Source of the DNA: JAFMJV01 sp034436555
GTDB taxonomy: Bacteria > Chloroflexota > Limnocylindria > Limnocylindrales > CSP1-4
DNA length: 64,000 nt
Assembly: GCA_034436555.1 (NCBI GenBank)
Contig: DAOTUU010000033.1
Span: 1-64,000 of the forward strand
Reading direction: 5' to 3'
Part shown: piece after piece, positions 8,641-16,031 of the stretch
How the letters are laid out: each line of letters starts with the position of its first letter
Numbering within the stretch: position 1 is the stretch's first letter
Notes under the pieces: model-generated
What the model was told of the DNA's origin: nothing
The model's database searches: none
What the model saw: the letters and a program-made list of their open reading frames with translations, nothing else
Translations under genes and position numbers: made by a program

Positions 8641-9141
8641 ATGGCCCGTCGTCGTTCGGCGGCCACGATCGCCATCATCGCGATGGCCCTCGTGGGATGC
8701 GGCGCAACGACGGGCCGGCCTTCTCCGGCGGCCGGTCCGCTCGGGGCAGGCTGGCCGCGGCTCTCCTTGGGTCACTTTCTCACCGAGGGCCAGCTCTTCA
8801 CGGACAACCAGACCTGGGGACTGCCGAACGACAGCGGGGCCCAGATCACGCTCGACGCTGTCTCCCTGATGAACCCGTCCCCCGGACTGAGCCTGGTGGG
8901 TGCCGTCGTCATCACCGACCTGCCCCTCGAGATGGAGCCGCACGCGCCCGGGTTCCCCGCCCCGACCGGACTGCCGTCCGTGCCCGTCGCGGGGTACCGC
9001 GTCCCGGCCGACGGCCTCCTCAACCTCGGGCTCGGGCTGCGGATCGACGACCCCACCGCGTACCAAGGCTTCGAGGGTGTACTGATCGATTACGCCCTCG
9101 ATGGCCGGCATTACCGCGCGACGCTCGCGTACCGGTCATGA
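8641..9141 (+). CDS. Hypothetical lipoprotein
   Basis: A 166-aa protein starting at ATG 8641, 4 bp after the preceding stop. The N-terminus MARRRSAATIAIIAMALVGC is a lipoprotein signal peptide with lipobox LVGC, so Cys20 would be lipidated and the protein anchored outside the membrane. The remainder (GWPRLSLGHFLTEGQLFTD..., LIDYALDGRHYRATLAYRS) looks like a small beta-rich domain of no family I recognise. It probably shares a transcript with the upstream secreted protein. The last codon and stop fall at the broken end of an IS481 transposase on the other strand, so its native C-terminus may have been trimmed or replaced. Confidence 0.65.
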   Translation: MARRRSAATIAIIAMALVGCGATTGRPSPAAGPLGAGWPRLSLGHFLTEGQLFTDNQTWGLPNDSGAQITLDAVSLMNPSPGLSLVGAVVITDLPLEMEPHAPGFPAPTGLPSVPVAGYRVPADGLLNLGLGLRIDDPTAYQGFEGVLIDYALDGRHYRATLAYRS

Positions 9142-9622
9142 TCTCGACCTCGGTGCCGTCCGCCAGGCGCCAGTGGGTGAAGTCGGACTGCCACAGCTCG
9201 TCGGGCGCCGCGGCCTCGAACCGGCGCCAGGAGCTGCGCGGGCGCTTGTGGGGCTCGGGCGTCACGAGGCCCGCCGCGTGCAGGATGCGTCGGATGGTCG
9301 AGGTCGACCGGACCCCGAGCCCCTCTCGCTCGAGGTGCCAGGCGATCGTCACCGGTCCCGCGTCGAGGCCCCCGGCGGCGAGCTCCGTGCGCAGCGCCAC
9401 GACCCGTGAGCGGACCGCGTCCGGGGTCCGTCCGGGGATCGTGAGTGGACGCCGGGACCTTGGCTCGAGGGCGTCGAGGCCACCATCACGGTGGCGGCGG
9501 AGGAGGCGCTGGAGATACCCGCGGCTGATGCCGTGCGCGGCCGCGGCGGCGGTGACGGACATCTGGCCGGAGACGACCTTCAGGACGGCGACCCGATTCT
9601 TCGACATGGGCGCGACTGTCAC
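9140..9622 (-). pseudogene. IS481-family transposase, 3'-truncated
   Basis: Only the N-terminal about 160 aa of an IS481 transposase remain. MSKNRVAVLKVV leads into a helix-turn-helix (AAHGISRGYLQRLLRRH), a second DNA-binding segment (TIAWHLEREGLGVRSTSTI), and the start of the rve integrase domain with the first catalytic Asp (DELWQSDFTHWRLADGTEVEI). Homology-like sequence stops at 9140, exactly where the convergent lipoprotein gene ends, so the other two catalytic acids are gone. The start could be 9622 or the ATG at 9607 (MSKNR), which matches family N-termini better. The frame downstream of 9140 is only the lipoprotein antisense. Confidence 0.8.
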
Positions 9623-9679
9623 CCATGTCCCGACTCACCTGGCTCCTATCACCTGTCGCCTATGTCCTGGACTCTGACA
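9617..9679 (-). repeat. IS481 terminal region with internal repeats
   Basis: TGTCACCCATGTCCCG (9617-9632) and TGTCGCCTATGTCCTG (9654-9669) are near-copies 37 bp apart, followed by CTGACAC (9673-9679). TGTC-rich ends of this kind occur just outside IS481-family transposase starts, so this is taken as the surviving IS end upstream of the truncated gene. Confidence 0.5.
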
Positions 9680-9740
9680 CCTCACCGCCCACCATCCCGT
9701 CCACGGCGGTCGCCATGTCCCGTGCCGGTGATGCCGACCC

Positions 9741-9749
9741 TGCTAGAAT
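9741..9749 (+). promoter_or_regulatory. Extended -10 promoter for lemA-htpX
   Basis: TGCTAGAAT is an extended -10 box (TGn + TAGAAT) about 50 bp before lemA. No convincing -35 is seen. The predicted transcript starts near 9756 and contains the GGGAGGAG ribosome site. Confidence 0.5.
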
Positions 9750-9798
9750 CGTGCGCGGAGCGACCGTTCCGCGCGCTCAGGCATCCTGGGAGGAGTCG

Positions 9799-10389
9799 AT
9801 GGAGCCCTGGCTGATTGTCGTGATCGCGATCGTCGCGATCGTGGTCATCGGCGGCATCCTCATCTACAACGGACTGGTCCAGAAGCGCCTGCGCATCGAC
9901 GAGGCATGGGCCCAGATCGAGGTCCAGCTGAAGCGTCGCTGGGATCTCATCCCGAACCTCGTGAGCGCGGTGCAGGGCTACATGGGCTTCGAGCAGAAGG
10001 TGCTCACCGACGTCACGAACGCCCGGGCCGCGGCCGTCGCCGCGGGTGCCCAGGGTCCCGCCCAGGCGGCCGCCGCGGAGAACGCGCTGACCGGCACCCT
10101 GCGCTCCCTGTTCGCGGTGGTGGAGAACTACCCGGACCTGAAGGCGAACCAGAACGTGCTCCAGCTGCAGGAGCAGCTGACCACCACGGAGAACCAGATC
10201 AGCTTCTCGCGCCAGCACTACAACGCCACCGTGCTGGACTACAACACCTCGATCGCCACCTTCCCGAGCATGCTCATCGCAGGCCCGTTCGGCTTCGCAA
10301 AGCGCGACTTCTTCGATGCCGAGCCTGCCGCCGAACAGGTTCCCACGGTCGACCTCGGCTTCACCCCGCCGTCGGCGCCGTCAGCCTGA
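9799..10389 (+). CDS. lemA: LemA family protein
   Basis: A 196-aa membrane-anchored protein. One N-terminal transmembrane helix (residues 4-24, WLIVVIAIVAIVVIGGILIY) is followed by the conserved LemA segment (RIDEAWAQIEVQLKRRWDLIPNL) and long amphipathic helices, ending in a short Pro/Ala-rich tail. LemA proteins have an N-out topology with a helical-bundle domain; their role is unclear, but they are often paired with HtpX proteases, as here (htpX begins 55 bp downstream). Start ATG 9799 is chosen because GGGAGGAG lies just upstream and it opens directly into the transmembrane helix. Confidence 0.9.
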   Translation: MEPWLIVVIAIVAIVVIGGILIYNGLVQKRLRIDEAWAQIEVQLKRRWDLIPNLVSAVQGYMGFEQKVLTDVTNARAAAVAAGAQGPAQAAAAENALTGTLRSLFAVVENYPDLKANQNVLQLQEQLTTTENQISFSRQHYNATVLDYNTSIATFPSMLIAGPFGFAKRDFFDAEPAAEQVPTVDLGFTPPSAPSA

Positions 10390-10444
10390 GCCATCGGGCC
10401 GGAGACGGCGCATCGCCCGCCGTCCGGATCGGACGTCCTGACCG

Positions 10445-11425
10445 ATGATCGGCCGCCAGACGTTCCACCAGCAGATCGCCCAGAACAAGCGGCGGTCATG
10501 GCTGCTTCTGCTCATCGTGGGGGCCATCCTCGTGCTGCTGGGCGCCCTCGTGGGGTACGCCTGGACAGGGGAGCCCGCGGCCGTCCTGGTGTTCGTGCCG
10601 GCGGCCATCGCCCTCACCGCGGTCCTCTCCCTGGGGGCCTACTTCGGGGGCGACGGCCTGGTGCTGGCCGCCTCGCGCGCGAGGCAGGTGACCGCCGAGC
10701 AGGCGCCCGAGCTGGTGAACGTGGTGACCGAGCTGTCGCTGGCGGCCGGCATCCCGGTGCCCCGCGTCTGGATCATCGACGACACCGCCCCGAACGCCTT
10801 CGCGACCGGTCGCGACCCGGCGCATGCGAGTGTCGCGGTCACGACCGGCCTCCTCGAGAAGCTCGATCGCGAGGAACTCCAGGGGGTCATCGCGCACGAG
10901 CTGGCGCACGTGCGCAACTACGACATCCGGTTCACGCTCCTGGTGGGTGTCCTGGTGGGTTCCATCGCCCTCATCGCGGACATGTTCCTGCGGGTCACGT
11001 TCTGGTCCGGAGCGGGTCGGCGGCGGAGCTCCAGGGGCGAGGGCAACGGGCTTCAGGCGGTCCTCATCGTCGTGGCCATCGTGTTCGCGATCCTCGCCCC
11101 GCTGTTCGGACGCCTGGTGCAGCTGGCCGTCAGCCGCCAGCGGGAGTACCTGGCCGACGCATCGAGCGTGGAGATCACCCGGAATCCCGTCGGCCTGGAA
11201 CGGGCGCTCGTGACGATCTCGACCGACCGCGAACCCCTGGAGGTGGCCAACCGCGCGACCCAGCACCTGTACATCGTGAATCCCATCAAGAAGCTGGACG
11301 ACGCCTCGCGCGGGCTGTTCAGCACCCATCCACCGATCGTGGACCGGGTCAACCGGCTCCGGTCGCTGACCGGGCAGCCGCCCCTGGACCAGGCCGCGAT
11401 GTCCCGCCTGACCGACCTCGCCTGA
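10445..11425 (+). CDS. htpX: M48-family zinc metalloprotease HtpX
   Basis: A 326-aa membrane protease of the HtpX type, which degrades misfolded membrane proteins. Two N-terminal transmembrane helices (about 18-40 and 45-68) precede the zinc motif HELAH (His151, Glu152, His155); the third ligand is the Glu of REYLADASSVE (about 235). Two more hydrophobic segments (about 160-178 and 205-225) lie between. The C-terminus (LFSTHPPIVDRVNRLR) is the usual HtpX ending. Length is slightly above the family norm (about 290). It sits downstream of lemA with 55 bp between them and probably shares its promoter. Confidence 0.93.
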   Translation: MIGRQTFHQQIAQNKRRSWLLLLIVGAILVLLGALVGYAWTGEPAAVLVFVPAAIALTAVLSLGAYFGGDGLVLAASRARQVTAEQAPELVNVVTELSLAAGIPVPRVWIIDDTAPNAFATGRDPAHASVAVTTGLLEKLDREELQGVIAHELAHVRNYDIRFTLLVGVLVGSIALIADMFLRVTFWSGAGRRRSSRGEGNGLQAVLIVVAIVFAILAPLFGRLVQLAVSRQREYLADASSVEITRNPVGLERALVTISTDREPLEVANRATQHLYIVNPIKKLDDASRGLFSTHPPIVDRVNRLRSLTGQPPLDQAAMSRLTDLA

Positions 11426-11489
11426 CGGCCCTCGGCCGGATTTGTGGGACCGGGCGGTTTGTGGTTCAATACCCCAGCCGCGACGGCAG

Positions 11490-11565
11490 GCCGAGATAGC
11501 TCAGTTGGTAGAGCACGCGACTGAAAATCGCGGTGTCGCCAGTTCGAATCTGGCTCTCGGCACCA
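11490..11565 (+). tRNA. tRNA-Phe (GAA)
   Basis: A 76-nt cloverleaf with acceptor GCCGAGA/TCTCGGC, D-loop TCAGTTGGTAGA, anticodon GAA at 11523-11525, T-arm TTCGAATC, discriminator A and encoded CCA. First of five tRNA genes in a 620-bp cluster. Confidence 0.96.
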
Positions 11566-11596
11566 CCCCATCGGGGGCGTCGAGGTGGTTCATCGC

Positions 11597-11672
11597 GCGG
11601 ATGTGGCTCAGTTGGTAGAGCATCACCTTGCCAAGGTGAGGGTCGCGGGTTCGAGTCCCGCCATCCGCTCCA
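11597..11672 (+). tRNA. tRNA-Gly (GCC)
   Basis: Acceptor GCGGATG/CATCCGC, anticodon loop TTGCCAA with anticodon GCC, T-loop TTCGAGTC, discriminator T and encoded CCA; 76 nt. It lies 31 bp after tRNA-Phe and is probably co-transcribed with it. Confidence 0.95.
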
Positions 11673-11749
11673 GTCTTCTCTCGATCGCGTCACCGGACAC
11701 CGGGGCCGCTCCCCGGTCGCGGGTCGAGCCGGACCGCACGCTCCTCCGC

Positions 11750-11823
11750 TGGCCCTTCGTCTAGTGGTAGGACAGCGGACTTTGGATCCGTGAACCGAGG
11801 TTCGAATCCTCGAGGGCCAGCCA
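11750..11823 (+). tRNA. tRNA-Gln (TTG)
   Basis: Acceptor TGGCCCT/AGGGCCA, anticodon loop CTTTGGA giving anticodon TTG, T-loop TTCGAATC, discriminator G, encoded CCA; 74 nt. The U1-A72 pair and G73 discriminator fit tRNA-Gln. Confidence 0.95.
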
Positions 11824-11861
11824 GCACCGACCGTCGGCTCCCCGGCCGGCGGCCATCCCGG

Positions 11862-11937
11862 GGCGACGTACCCAAGTGGTTAAGGGGGAGGTCTGCAAAA
11901 CCTCTATTCTCGGGTTCGAATCCCGACGTCGCCTCCA
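11862..11937 (+). tRNA. tRNA-Cys (GCA)
   Basis: Acceptor GGCGACG/CGTCGCC, anticodon loop CTGCAAA with GCA, T-loop TTCGAATC, discriminator T (U73, the main CysRS identity base) and encoded CCA; 76 nt. Confidence 0.95.
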
Positions 11938-12009
11938 CACCTGAGCACGAGACGGCCCGGTCATCCGCGCGGTGACCGGGCCGCATCCATCCTCGCGAGC
12001 GGCGCCCGC

Positions 12010-12015
12010 TACACT
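12010..12015 (+). promoter_or_regulatory. -10 box before tRNA-Leu
   Basis: GCTACACT contains a TACACT -10 box ending 11 bp before tRNA-Leu, so this tRNA likely has its own start site even though it follows four others. Confidence 0.45.
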
Positions 12016-12026
12016 CGCCGAGCCGA

Positions 12027-12112
12027 GCCGGACTGGCGGAATGGCAGACGCAGTGGTCTTAAACACCGCGGCCCGCGAGGGCGTCAGGGTTCGAGTCCCT
12101 GGTCCGGCACCA
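12027..12112 (+). tRNA. tRNA-Leu (TAA)
   Basis: An 86-nt class II tRNA with acceptor GCCGGAC/GTCCGGC, anticodon loop CTTAAAC (anticodon TAA), a long variable arm, T-loop TTCGAGTC, discriminator A and encoded CCA. It is convergent with the ATPase gene starting its stop 19 bp away. Confidence 0.95.
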
Positions 12113-12131
12113 GGTCGTCGGTCAGCGTGGT

Positions 12132-13349
12132 TCAGCCGCGGCGCAGCAGGCCCGCCAGGCGCAGCTTCCGGGCGGTGTCGACGGGTTCCATGTCGGTGCC
12201 GCCCATCAGCATCGCAGCGAGGCGCGTGAGCCTGTCCGCGGGCTCGGAGCGGGGTGAACCGGTGACGACCGGGACGCCGGTGACGACGGCCTTGTGGTAG
12301 ACCGTCTGGGCGTAGGGCAGCTCCTGCATCTCCACGCCCCCCAGGGCGGCACGGACCTCGTCGCGCGTGAGCATGTCCGCGGGGAACACGTGGTTCAGCA
12401 CGTACACGTGCCGGCTGGCATCGGTCTCGTACTCCGCGAGCGCGGTGACGAGCGATCGCACCGCGCGCAGGGCGGGAATCTCGGGGGTGGCCAGGATCGC
12501 GACGCGGTCCGCCGTGCCCGCCACGGTCACGGTGCGCTCATCGAACGAGGACCCGGCGTCGATCACCGTCACGTCGAACGTGCCGGACGCCGCGCGGAGC
12601 AGGCGCCGCACGTGATCCGCGGTCACCATGTCCGCCTGGTCGGGCGCCAGCGGTGCCGCGAACACGGCGAGGTTGTCGCGCATCTCCGCGTAGGCGCGCA
12701 GCGCATCGGGATCATCGAGCGCGGCGTCATCGCGGGCGGCCTCGACGACCGAGAACCGGGGCACGATGTCCAGATGCAGCGCCACCGACCCGAACGCGAG
12801 GTGGAGATCGATGATGGCCACGGAGCGACCCGTCCGGGCGAGGGCGCAGGCGACGTTGACGGCCGCCGTGGTGGTGCCGGCACCGCCCTTGGCGGACAGG
12901 AACGCGAGCGTCGCGGGCCCGGAACGGGGCGCCGCATCGGCGACCGGCGCGGGCGCCGGGACGGGTTCGGGAGACGGCGCCTGCATCAGCAGGGTGTCCA
13001 TGCGCAGCTGGAGCTCCAGCGGGTCGACCGGCCGAGAGACCACGTCGTCCGCGCCCGCATCGAGCAGCCGGATCCGCTCGTCGACGTCGTCGCTCTGGGC
13101 GATCGCGAGCACCGGCGTCGCGGCGAGCTCCGGCGCCGCCTTGAGGCGCGCCACGGCAGCTGCGCCGTCCACGGCCCCGTCGACCCGATCGAGGATGATC
13201 AGCTGGGCACCCGCAGCCCTGTCCAGGGCGGCGGGTCCGAACGGCGCCGCGATCACGCGGTGACCGCGCGGCCCGATGGCGGCGGCGAGCCGCGTCGCGG
13301 CGTCGCGGTCTGCGCAGATGAGGAGCACGACGGTGGATTCGGGCGCCAC
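12132..13349 (-). CDS. CpaE/TadZ-like receiver-ATPase fusion
   Basis: A 405-aa protein of CpaE/TadZ layout. The N-terminal response-regulator-like domain (about 6-122) carries Asp54 at the phosphoacceptor position (LIILD). A Pro/Ala linker follows (about 124-144), then a ParA/MinD-type ATPase (about 145-400) with deviant Walker A KGGAGTTT (154-161), the IIDLHLAFGS segment and VIDAGSS Walker B region. CpaE/TadZ proteins localise tight-adherence (Flp) pilus machines at a pole. No pilus genes (cpaF, tadB, tadC, flp) are nearby, so it is an orphan here; it could position another complex. Start GTG 13349 has GGAG about 8 nt upstream and an extended -10 (TGCTAGCGT) further up. Confidence 0.8.
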   Translation of the reverse strand: MAPESTVVLLICADRDAATRLAAAIGPRGHRVIAAPFGPAALDRAAGAQLIILDRVDGAVDGAAAVARLKAAPELAATPVLAIAQSDDVDERIRLLDAGADDVVSRPVDPLELQLRMDTLLMQAPSPEPVPAPAPVADAAPRSGPATLAFLSAKGGAGTTTAAVNVACALARTGRSVAIIDLHLAFGSVALHLDIVPRFSVVEAARDDAALDDPDALRAYAEMRDNLAVFAAPLAPDQADMVTADHVRRLLRAASGTFDVTVIDAGSSFDERTVTVAGTADRVAILATPEIPALRAVRSLVTALAEYETDASRHVYVLNHVFPADMLTRDEVRAALGGVEMQELPYAQTVYHKAVVTGVPVVTGSPRSEPADRLTRLAAMLMGGTDMEPVDTARKLRLAGLLRRG

Positions 13350-13382
13350 GAGGATCTCCAGCAGGTGGGACTCAGGTGCACG

Positions 13383-13391
13383 ACGCTAGCA
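13383..13391 (-). promoter_or_regulatory. Extended -10 for the CpaE-like gene
   Basis: On the minus strand TGCTAGCGT provides TAGCGT with an upstream TGC, about 33 bp before the GTG start, leaving a short leader with a GGAG ribosome site. Confidence 0.4.
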
Positions 13392-13469
13392 GGGGAGGTG
13401 GGGTGGGGTGAGGGGTCCGATGGTGCTGGTACCAATGGCGCCCCGCCGCACGGCCTTGCCGAACGCCTG

Positions 13470-13478
13470 TGCTACCAT
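13470..13478 (+). promoter_or_regulatory. Extended -10 for rpsF-ssb-rpsR
   Basis: TGCTACCAT (TGn + TACCAT) lies about 93 bp before rpsF and is the only promoter-like box in the gap. It matches the boxes before lemA, rpsB and nusA. Confidence 0.45.
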
Positions 13479-13570
13479 CCGCGGGTCCTTTCAGCTCCGC
13501 CGCGTCGGGTCGTGTCGGCCCTCCAAGCACCGAGCGGGGCAGATCCCATGGGAAGGAGCCCAGCGCAGTC

Positions 13571-13987
13571 ATGCGTCGCTATGAGCTGATGCTCGTGATC
13601 CGTCCGGACGTCCCGGAGGACCGGGTCCAGGCCATCCTGGACCGCTCGACCCGCGCCATCACCGGCGCCGAGGGTCAGATCGTCAAGGTGAGCCCGTGGG
13701 GCCGCCGCCGCCTCGCGTACCCCATCGGGGCCTACCGCGAGGGGTCGTACCACATCGTCCTGTTCGACGCCCCGCCGGCCGCCATCGAGGAGCTGGAGCG
13801 CGGCCTGAACATCACCGAGGAGGTCATGCGCCACCTCGTGACCCACATCGAGCGCCCCGCCGCCGCGCGCCGCTCGGAGGGTGCCGACGACGCCATCCTC
13901 GAGCCCCCCTCCGACGAGGAGCCCGTGCCGGACGGCGAGTTCATCGACGAGTCGGAGTCGGAAGCGGCTCCCGCCGCGATCGACTGA
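13571..13987 (+). CDS. rpsF: 30S ribosomal protein S6
   Basis: 138 aa. Residues 1-95 form the S6 fold (MRRYELMLVIRPDV, then the conserved WGRRRLAYPI strand and GSYHIVLFDA). A Glu/Asp-rich C-terminal tail of about 40 residues extends past the usual S6 length. S6 pairs with S18 on the platform of the small subunit. It heads the conserved rpsF-ssb-rpsR cluster; ssb follows after 24 bp. GGAAGGAG about 12 nt upstream supports the ATG at 13571. Confidence 0.96.
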   Translation: MRRYELMLVIRPDVPEDRVQAILDRSTRAITGAEGQIVKVSPWGRRRLAYPIGAYREGSYHIVLFDAPPAAIEELERGLNITEEVMRHLVTHIERPAAARRSEGADDAILEPPSDEEPVPDGEFIDESESEAAPAAID

Positions 13988-14011
13988 CACGCCGGGACGG
14001 AGGTCGCAGCC

Positions 14012-14491
14012 ATGTCCCTCAACAAGTGCATGATCATCGGCAACCTGGGTCGGGATCCCGAGATGCGCTACACCCCCAGCGGCCAGGCGGTCACCCAGTT
14101 CACGGTGGCCACCAATCGCAACTACCGCGACCAGCAGGGTGAGTGGCAGTCGGAGACCGAGTGGTTCCGCGTCGTCGTCTGGGGACCCCAGGCGGAACGG
14201 ACCGCGGAGCGCCTGCGCAAGGGCAACAAGGTCTACGTCGAGGGCCGCATCCAGACGCGCCAGTGGGAGGACCAGCAGGGCCAGAAGCGCTCCACCACGG
14301 AGCTCGTGGCCAACCAGGTCACCTCGCTCGAGCGCCGCGATCGCGACGAGGAGGCGCCATTCCCGGACGATCGTCCGTCGGGTGGGCACGCCGGCGACCG
14401 ATCGCCCGGTGGCGGTGCGCCGCCCGCGGGCCGGTCCGTCGCACCCGCCCCGGCGGCGGACGGCGACGACTTCGACGACCTGCCGTTCTGA
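14012..14491 (+). CDS. ssb: Single-stranded DNA-binding protein
   Basis: 159 aa. The OB-fold occupies residues 1-108 (KCMIIGNLGRDPEMRYTPSG, then ETEWFRVVVWG and YVEGRIQTRQW). A flexible Gly/Pro/Asp-rich linker leads to the acidic tip DDFDDLPF, the conserved peptide that recruits replication and repair partners. The position between rpsF and rpsR is the usual one. The gene is complete and of normal length. Confidence 0.97.
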   Translation: MSLNKCMIIGNLGRDPEMRYTPSGQAVTQFTVATNRNYRDQQGEWQSETEWFRVVVWGPQAERTAERLRKGNKVYVEGRIQTRQWEDQQGQKRSTTELVANQVTSLERRDRDEEAPFPDDRPSGGHAGDRSPGGGAPPAGRSVAPAPAADGDDFDDLPF

Positions 14492-14542
14492 CCTCCACCG
14501 TCCGACCTTCCACCGACTGACCCGACAGGGAGACCCGAACCC

Positions 14543-14812
14543 ATGCCGCCCGCAACTCGCTCGCGCCGCCGCGACGACTTCTATCGCGATCGACGCCGCC
14601 GCAAGGTGTGCACCTTCTGCGCGGACAAGGCCTCGCAGATCGACTACAAGGAGGTCAACCGCCTCCGCCGCTACCTGTCCGAGCGCGCCAAGATCGAGCC
14701 GCGTCGCAAGACCGGCACCTGCGCCCAGCATCAGCGGGAGCTGTCGGTCGCGCTCAAGCGCGCCCGACACGTCGCCCTGCTGCCGTACGCTCCGCAGCAC
14801 CTGCGTCCATAG
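14543..14812 (+). CDS. rpsR: 30S ribosomal protein S18
   Basis: 89 aa. It carries the S18 core IDYKEVNRLRRYLSERAKI followed by RRKTGTCAQHQRELSVALKRAR. The VCTFC pair and the later Cys of GTCAQHQ suggest the zinc-binding (C+) form of S18. A basic N-terminus precedes the core. It is the last gene of the rpsF-ssb-rpsR set; rplI, which often follows, is not here. Confidence 0.96.
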   Translation: MPPATRSRRRDDFYRDRRRRKVCTFCADKASQIDYKEVNRLRRYLSERAKIEPRRKTGTCAQHQRELSVALKRARHVALLPYAPQHLRP

Positions 14813-14931
14813 TCCGGTGACAGGGTCGGTCGGCCGCGGCCGCGCCGCCCCGCCCACCCCGGTCCCCGTCCCGTGAGCCGCACCACCGCGACGTCCGCGG
14901 GGCATGGTCGCGTCCGCGGCCCGGTCTCCTG

Positions 14932-16011
14932 ATGGAGCAGATCCCGCTCCTGGCCGTCGCGCTCGTGGTCATCCTCATCGGCGCCGAGCTGTTCACCAAC
15001 GGCATCGAGTGGGTCGGCCATCACCTGGACCTCGCCGAGGGCGCCGTCGGCTCGGTCCTGGCGGCGGTGGGGACGGCGCTCCCGGAGACGATGATCCCGC
15101 TCGTGGCCATCCTCCTGGGTGGTGGTGCGGAGACGAGCGAGGCATCCGACCACATCGGCGTCGGGGCGATCCTGGGCGCGCCCTTCATGCTCGCCACGCT
15201 CGCGATGTTCATCACGGGCGCGGCCGTCGTGGTGCGCGCCCGGCGCCGCCCGGATGCCGGGGACCGGATGTCCGTGGACACGCGCGTCCTGGGCAAGGAC
15301 GCGGCCTGGTTCCTCGCCGCCTACGGGCTCGCGGTGGGAGCCGCGTTCCTCCCCTCGGACGCGGGATGGGCGCGCATCGGCATCGCCTGCGCGCTCGTCG
15401 GGATGTATGCGCTCTACGTGCGGGCCCACTTCGCGGCGGAATCGGCGGGCGGTGACGGGACCGACCTGGCGCCGCTGCGACTCCACCGGCTGGATCGCGC
15501 CCATCATCGGGCGGCTGCCGGCTCTCCCCGGCTGCGCGTCGTGTGGGTCCAGGTGGTGGTGGCGCTCAGCTGCATCGTCATCGGCGCCGTGGCGTTCGTG
15601 GACGCCGTGGAGCACCTGGCCACGGGCATGGGCGTGGCCCCGGTCATCCTGTCGCTCGTCATCGCTCCGATCGCCACGGAGCTGCCCGAGAAGTTCAACA
15701 GCGTCATCTGGATCCGGGCCGGCAAGGACACCCTCGCGATGGGCAACATCACCGGTGCGATGGTGTTCCAGTCGTGCATCCCGACGGTCATCGGGCTCGT
15801 GTTCGCATCGTCCGCATGGCGTGTGGATGCCACGTCTCCGGAATCGCTCCTGGCGTTCGCCTCCGCGGGCATCGCGTTCCTCGCCACGCTCACCATCTTC
15901 CTGCCCATGTGGCGCTCCGGGAGGCTTCGTGGTCGCGGCCTGATGATGGGCGGGGTGTTCTACGGCGCGTACCTGGCGCTGGTCATCGGCGTCACGGCCG
16001 GGGGTGTCTGA
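14932..16011 (+). CDS. Na+/Ca2+ exchanger-family membrane protein
   Basis: A 359-aa polytopic membrane protein with about ten hydrophobic segments in two halves. Each half carries an alpha-repeat-like motif of the Ca2+:cation antiporter (CaCA) family: GTALPETMIPLVAIL near residue 47 and APIATELPEKFNSVIW near residue 245. Acidic residues in these repeats (the Glu of LPE) bind the cation. A His/Arg-rich cytoplasmic loop of about 40 aa separates the halves. Ion specificity cannot be read from the sequence. It stands alone between rpsR and ilvE. Confidence 0.82.
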   Translation: MEQIPLLAVALVVILIGAELFTNGIEWVGHHLDLAEGAVGSVLAAVGTALPETMIPLVAILLGGGAETSEASDHIGVGAILGAPFMLATLAMFITGAAVVVRARRRPDAGDRMSVDTRVLGKDAAWFLAAYGLAVGAAFLPSDAGWARIGIACALVGMYALYVRAHFAAESAGGDGTDLAPLRLHRLDRAHHRAAAGSPRLRVVWVQVVVALSCIVIGAVAFVDAVEHLATGMGVAPVILSLVIAPIATELPEKFNSVIWIRAGKDTLAMGNITGAMVFQSCIPTVIGLVFASSAWRVDATSPESLLAFASAGIAFLATLTIFLPMWRSGRLRGRGLMMGGVFYGAYLALVIGVTAGGV

Positions 16012-16018
16012 GGGTCGG

Positions 16019-16024
16019 TATACT
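16019..16024 (+). promoter_or_regulatory. -10 box for a leaderless ilvE transcript
   Basis: TATACT ends 7 nt before the ilvE ATG. Transcription would be expected to start at or next to the start codon, and no Shine-Dalgarno sequence is present between them. Confidence 0.6.
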
Positions 16025-16031
16025 CGGGGCC

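Noticed and set aside
1..9700. Defence island
   Set aside because: Apart from recombinases and transposases only a secreted protein and a lipoprotein are present; no nuclease, toxin-antitoxin, restriction or NTPase effector was seen.
11930..12066. Small open frames over the tRNA cluster
   Set aside because: They are translations of tRNA sequence and its antisense, not proteins.
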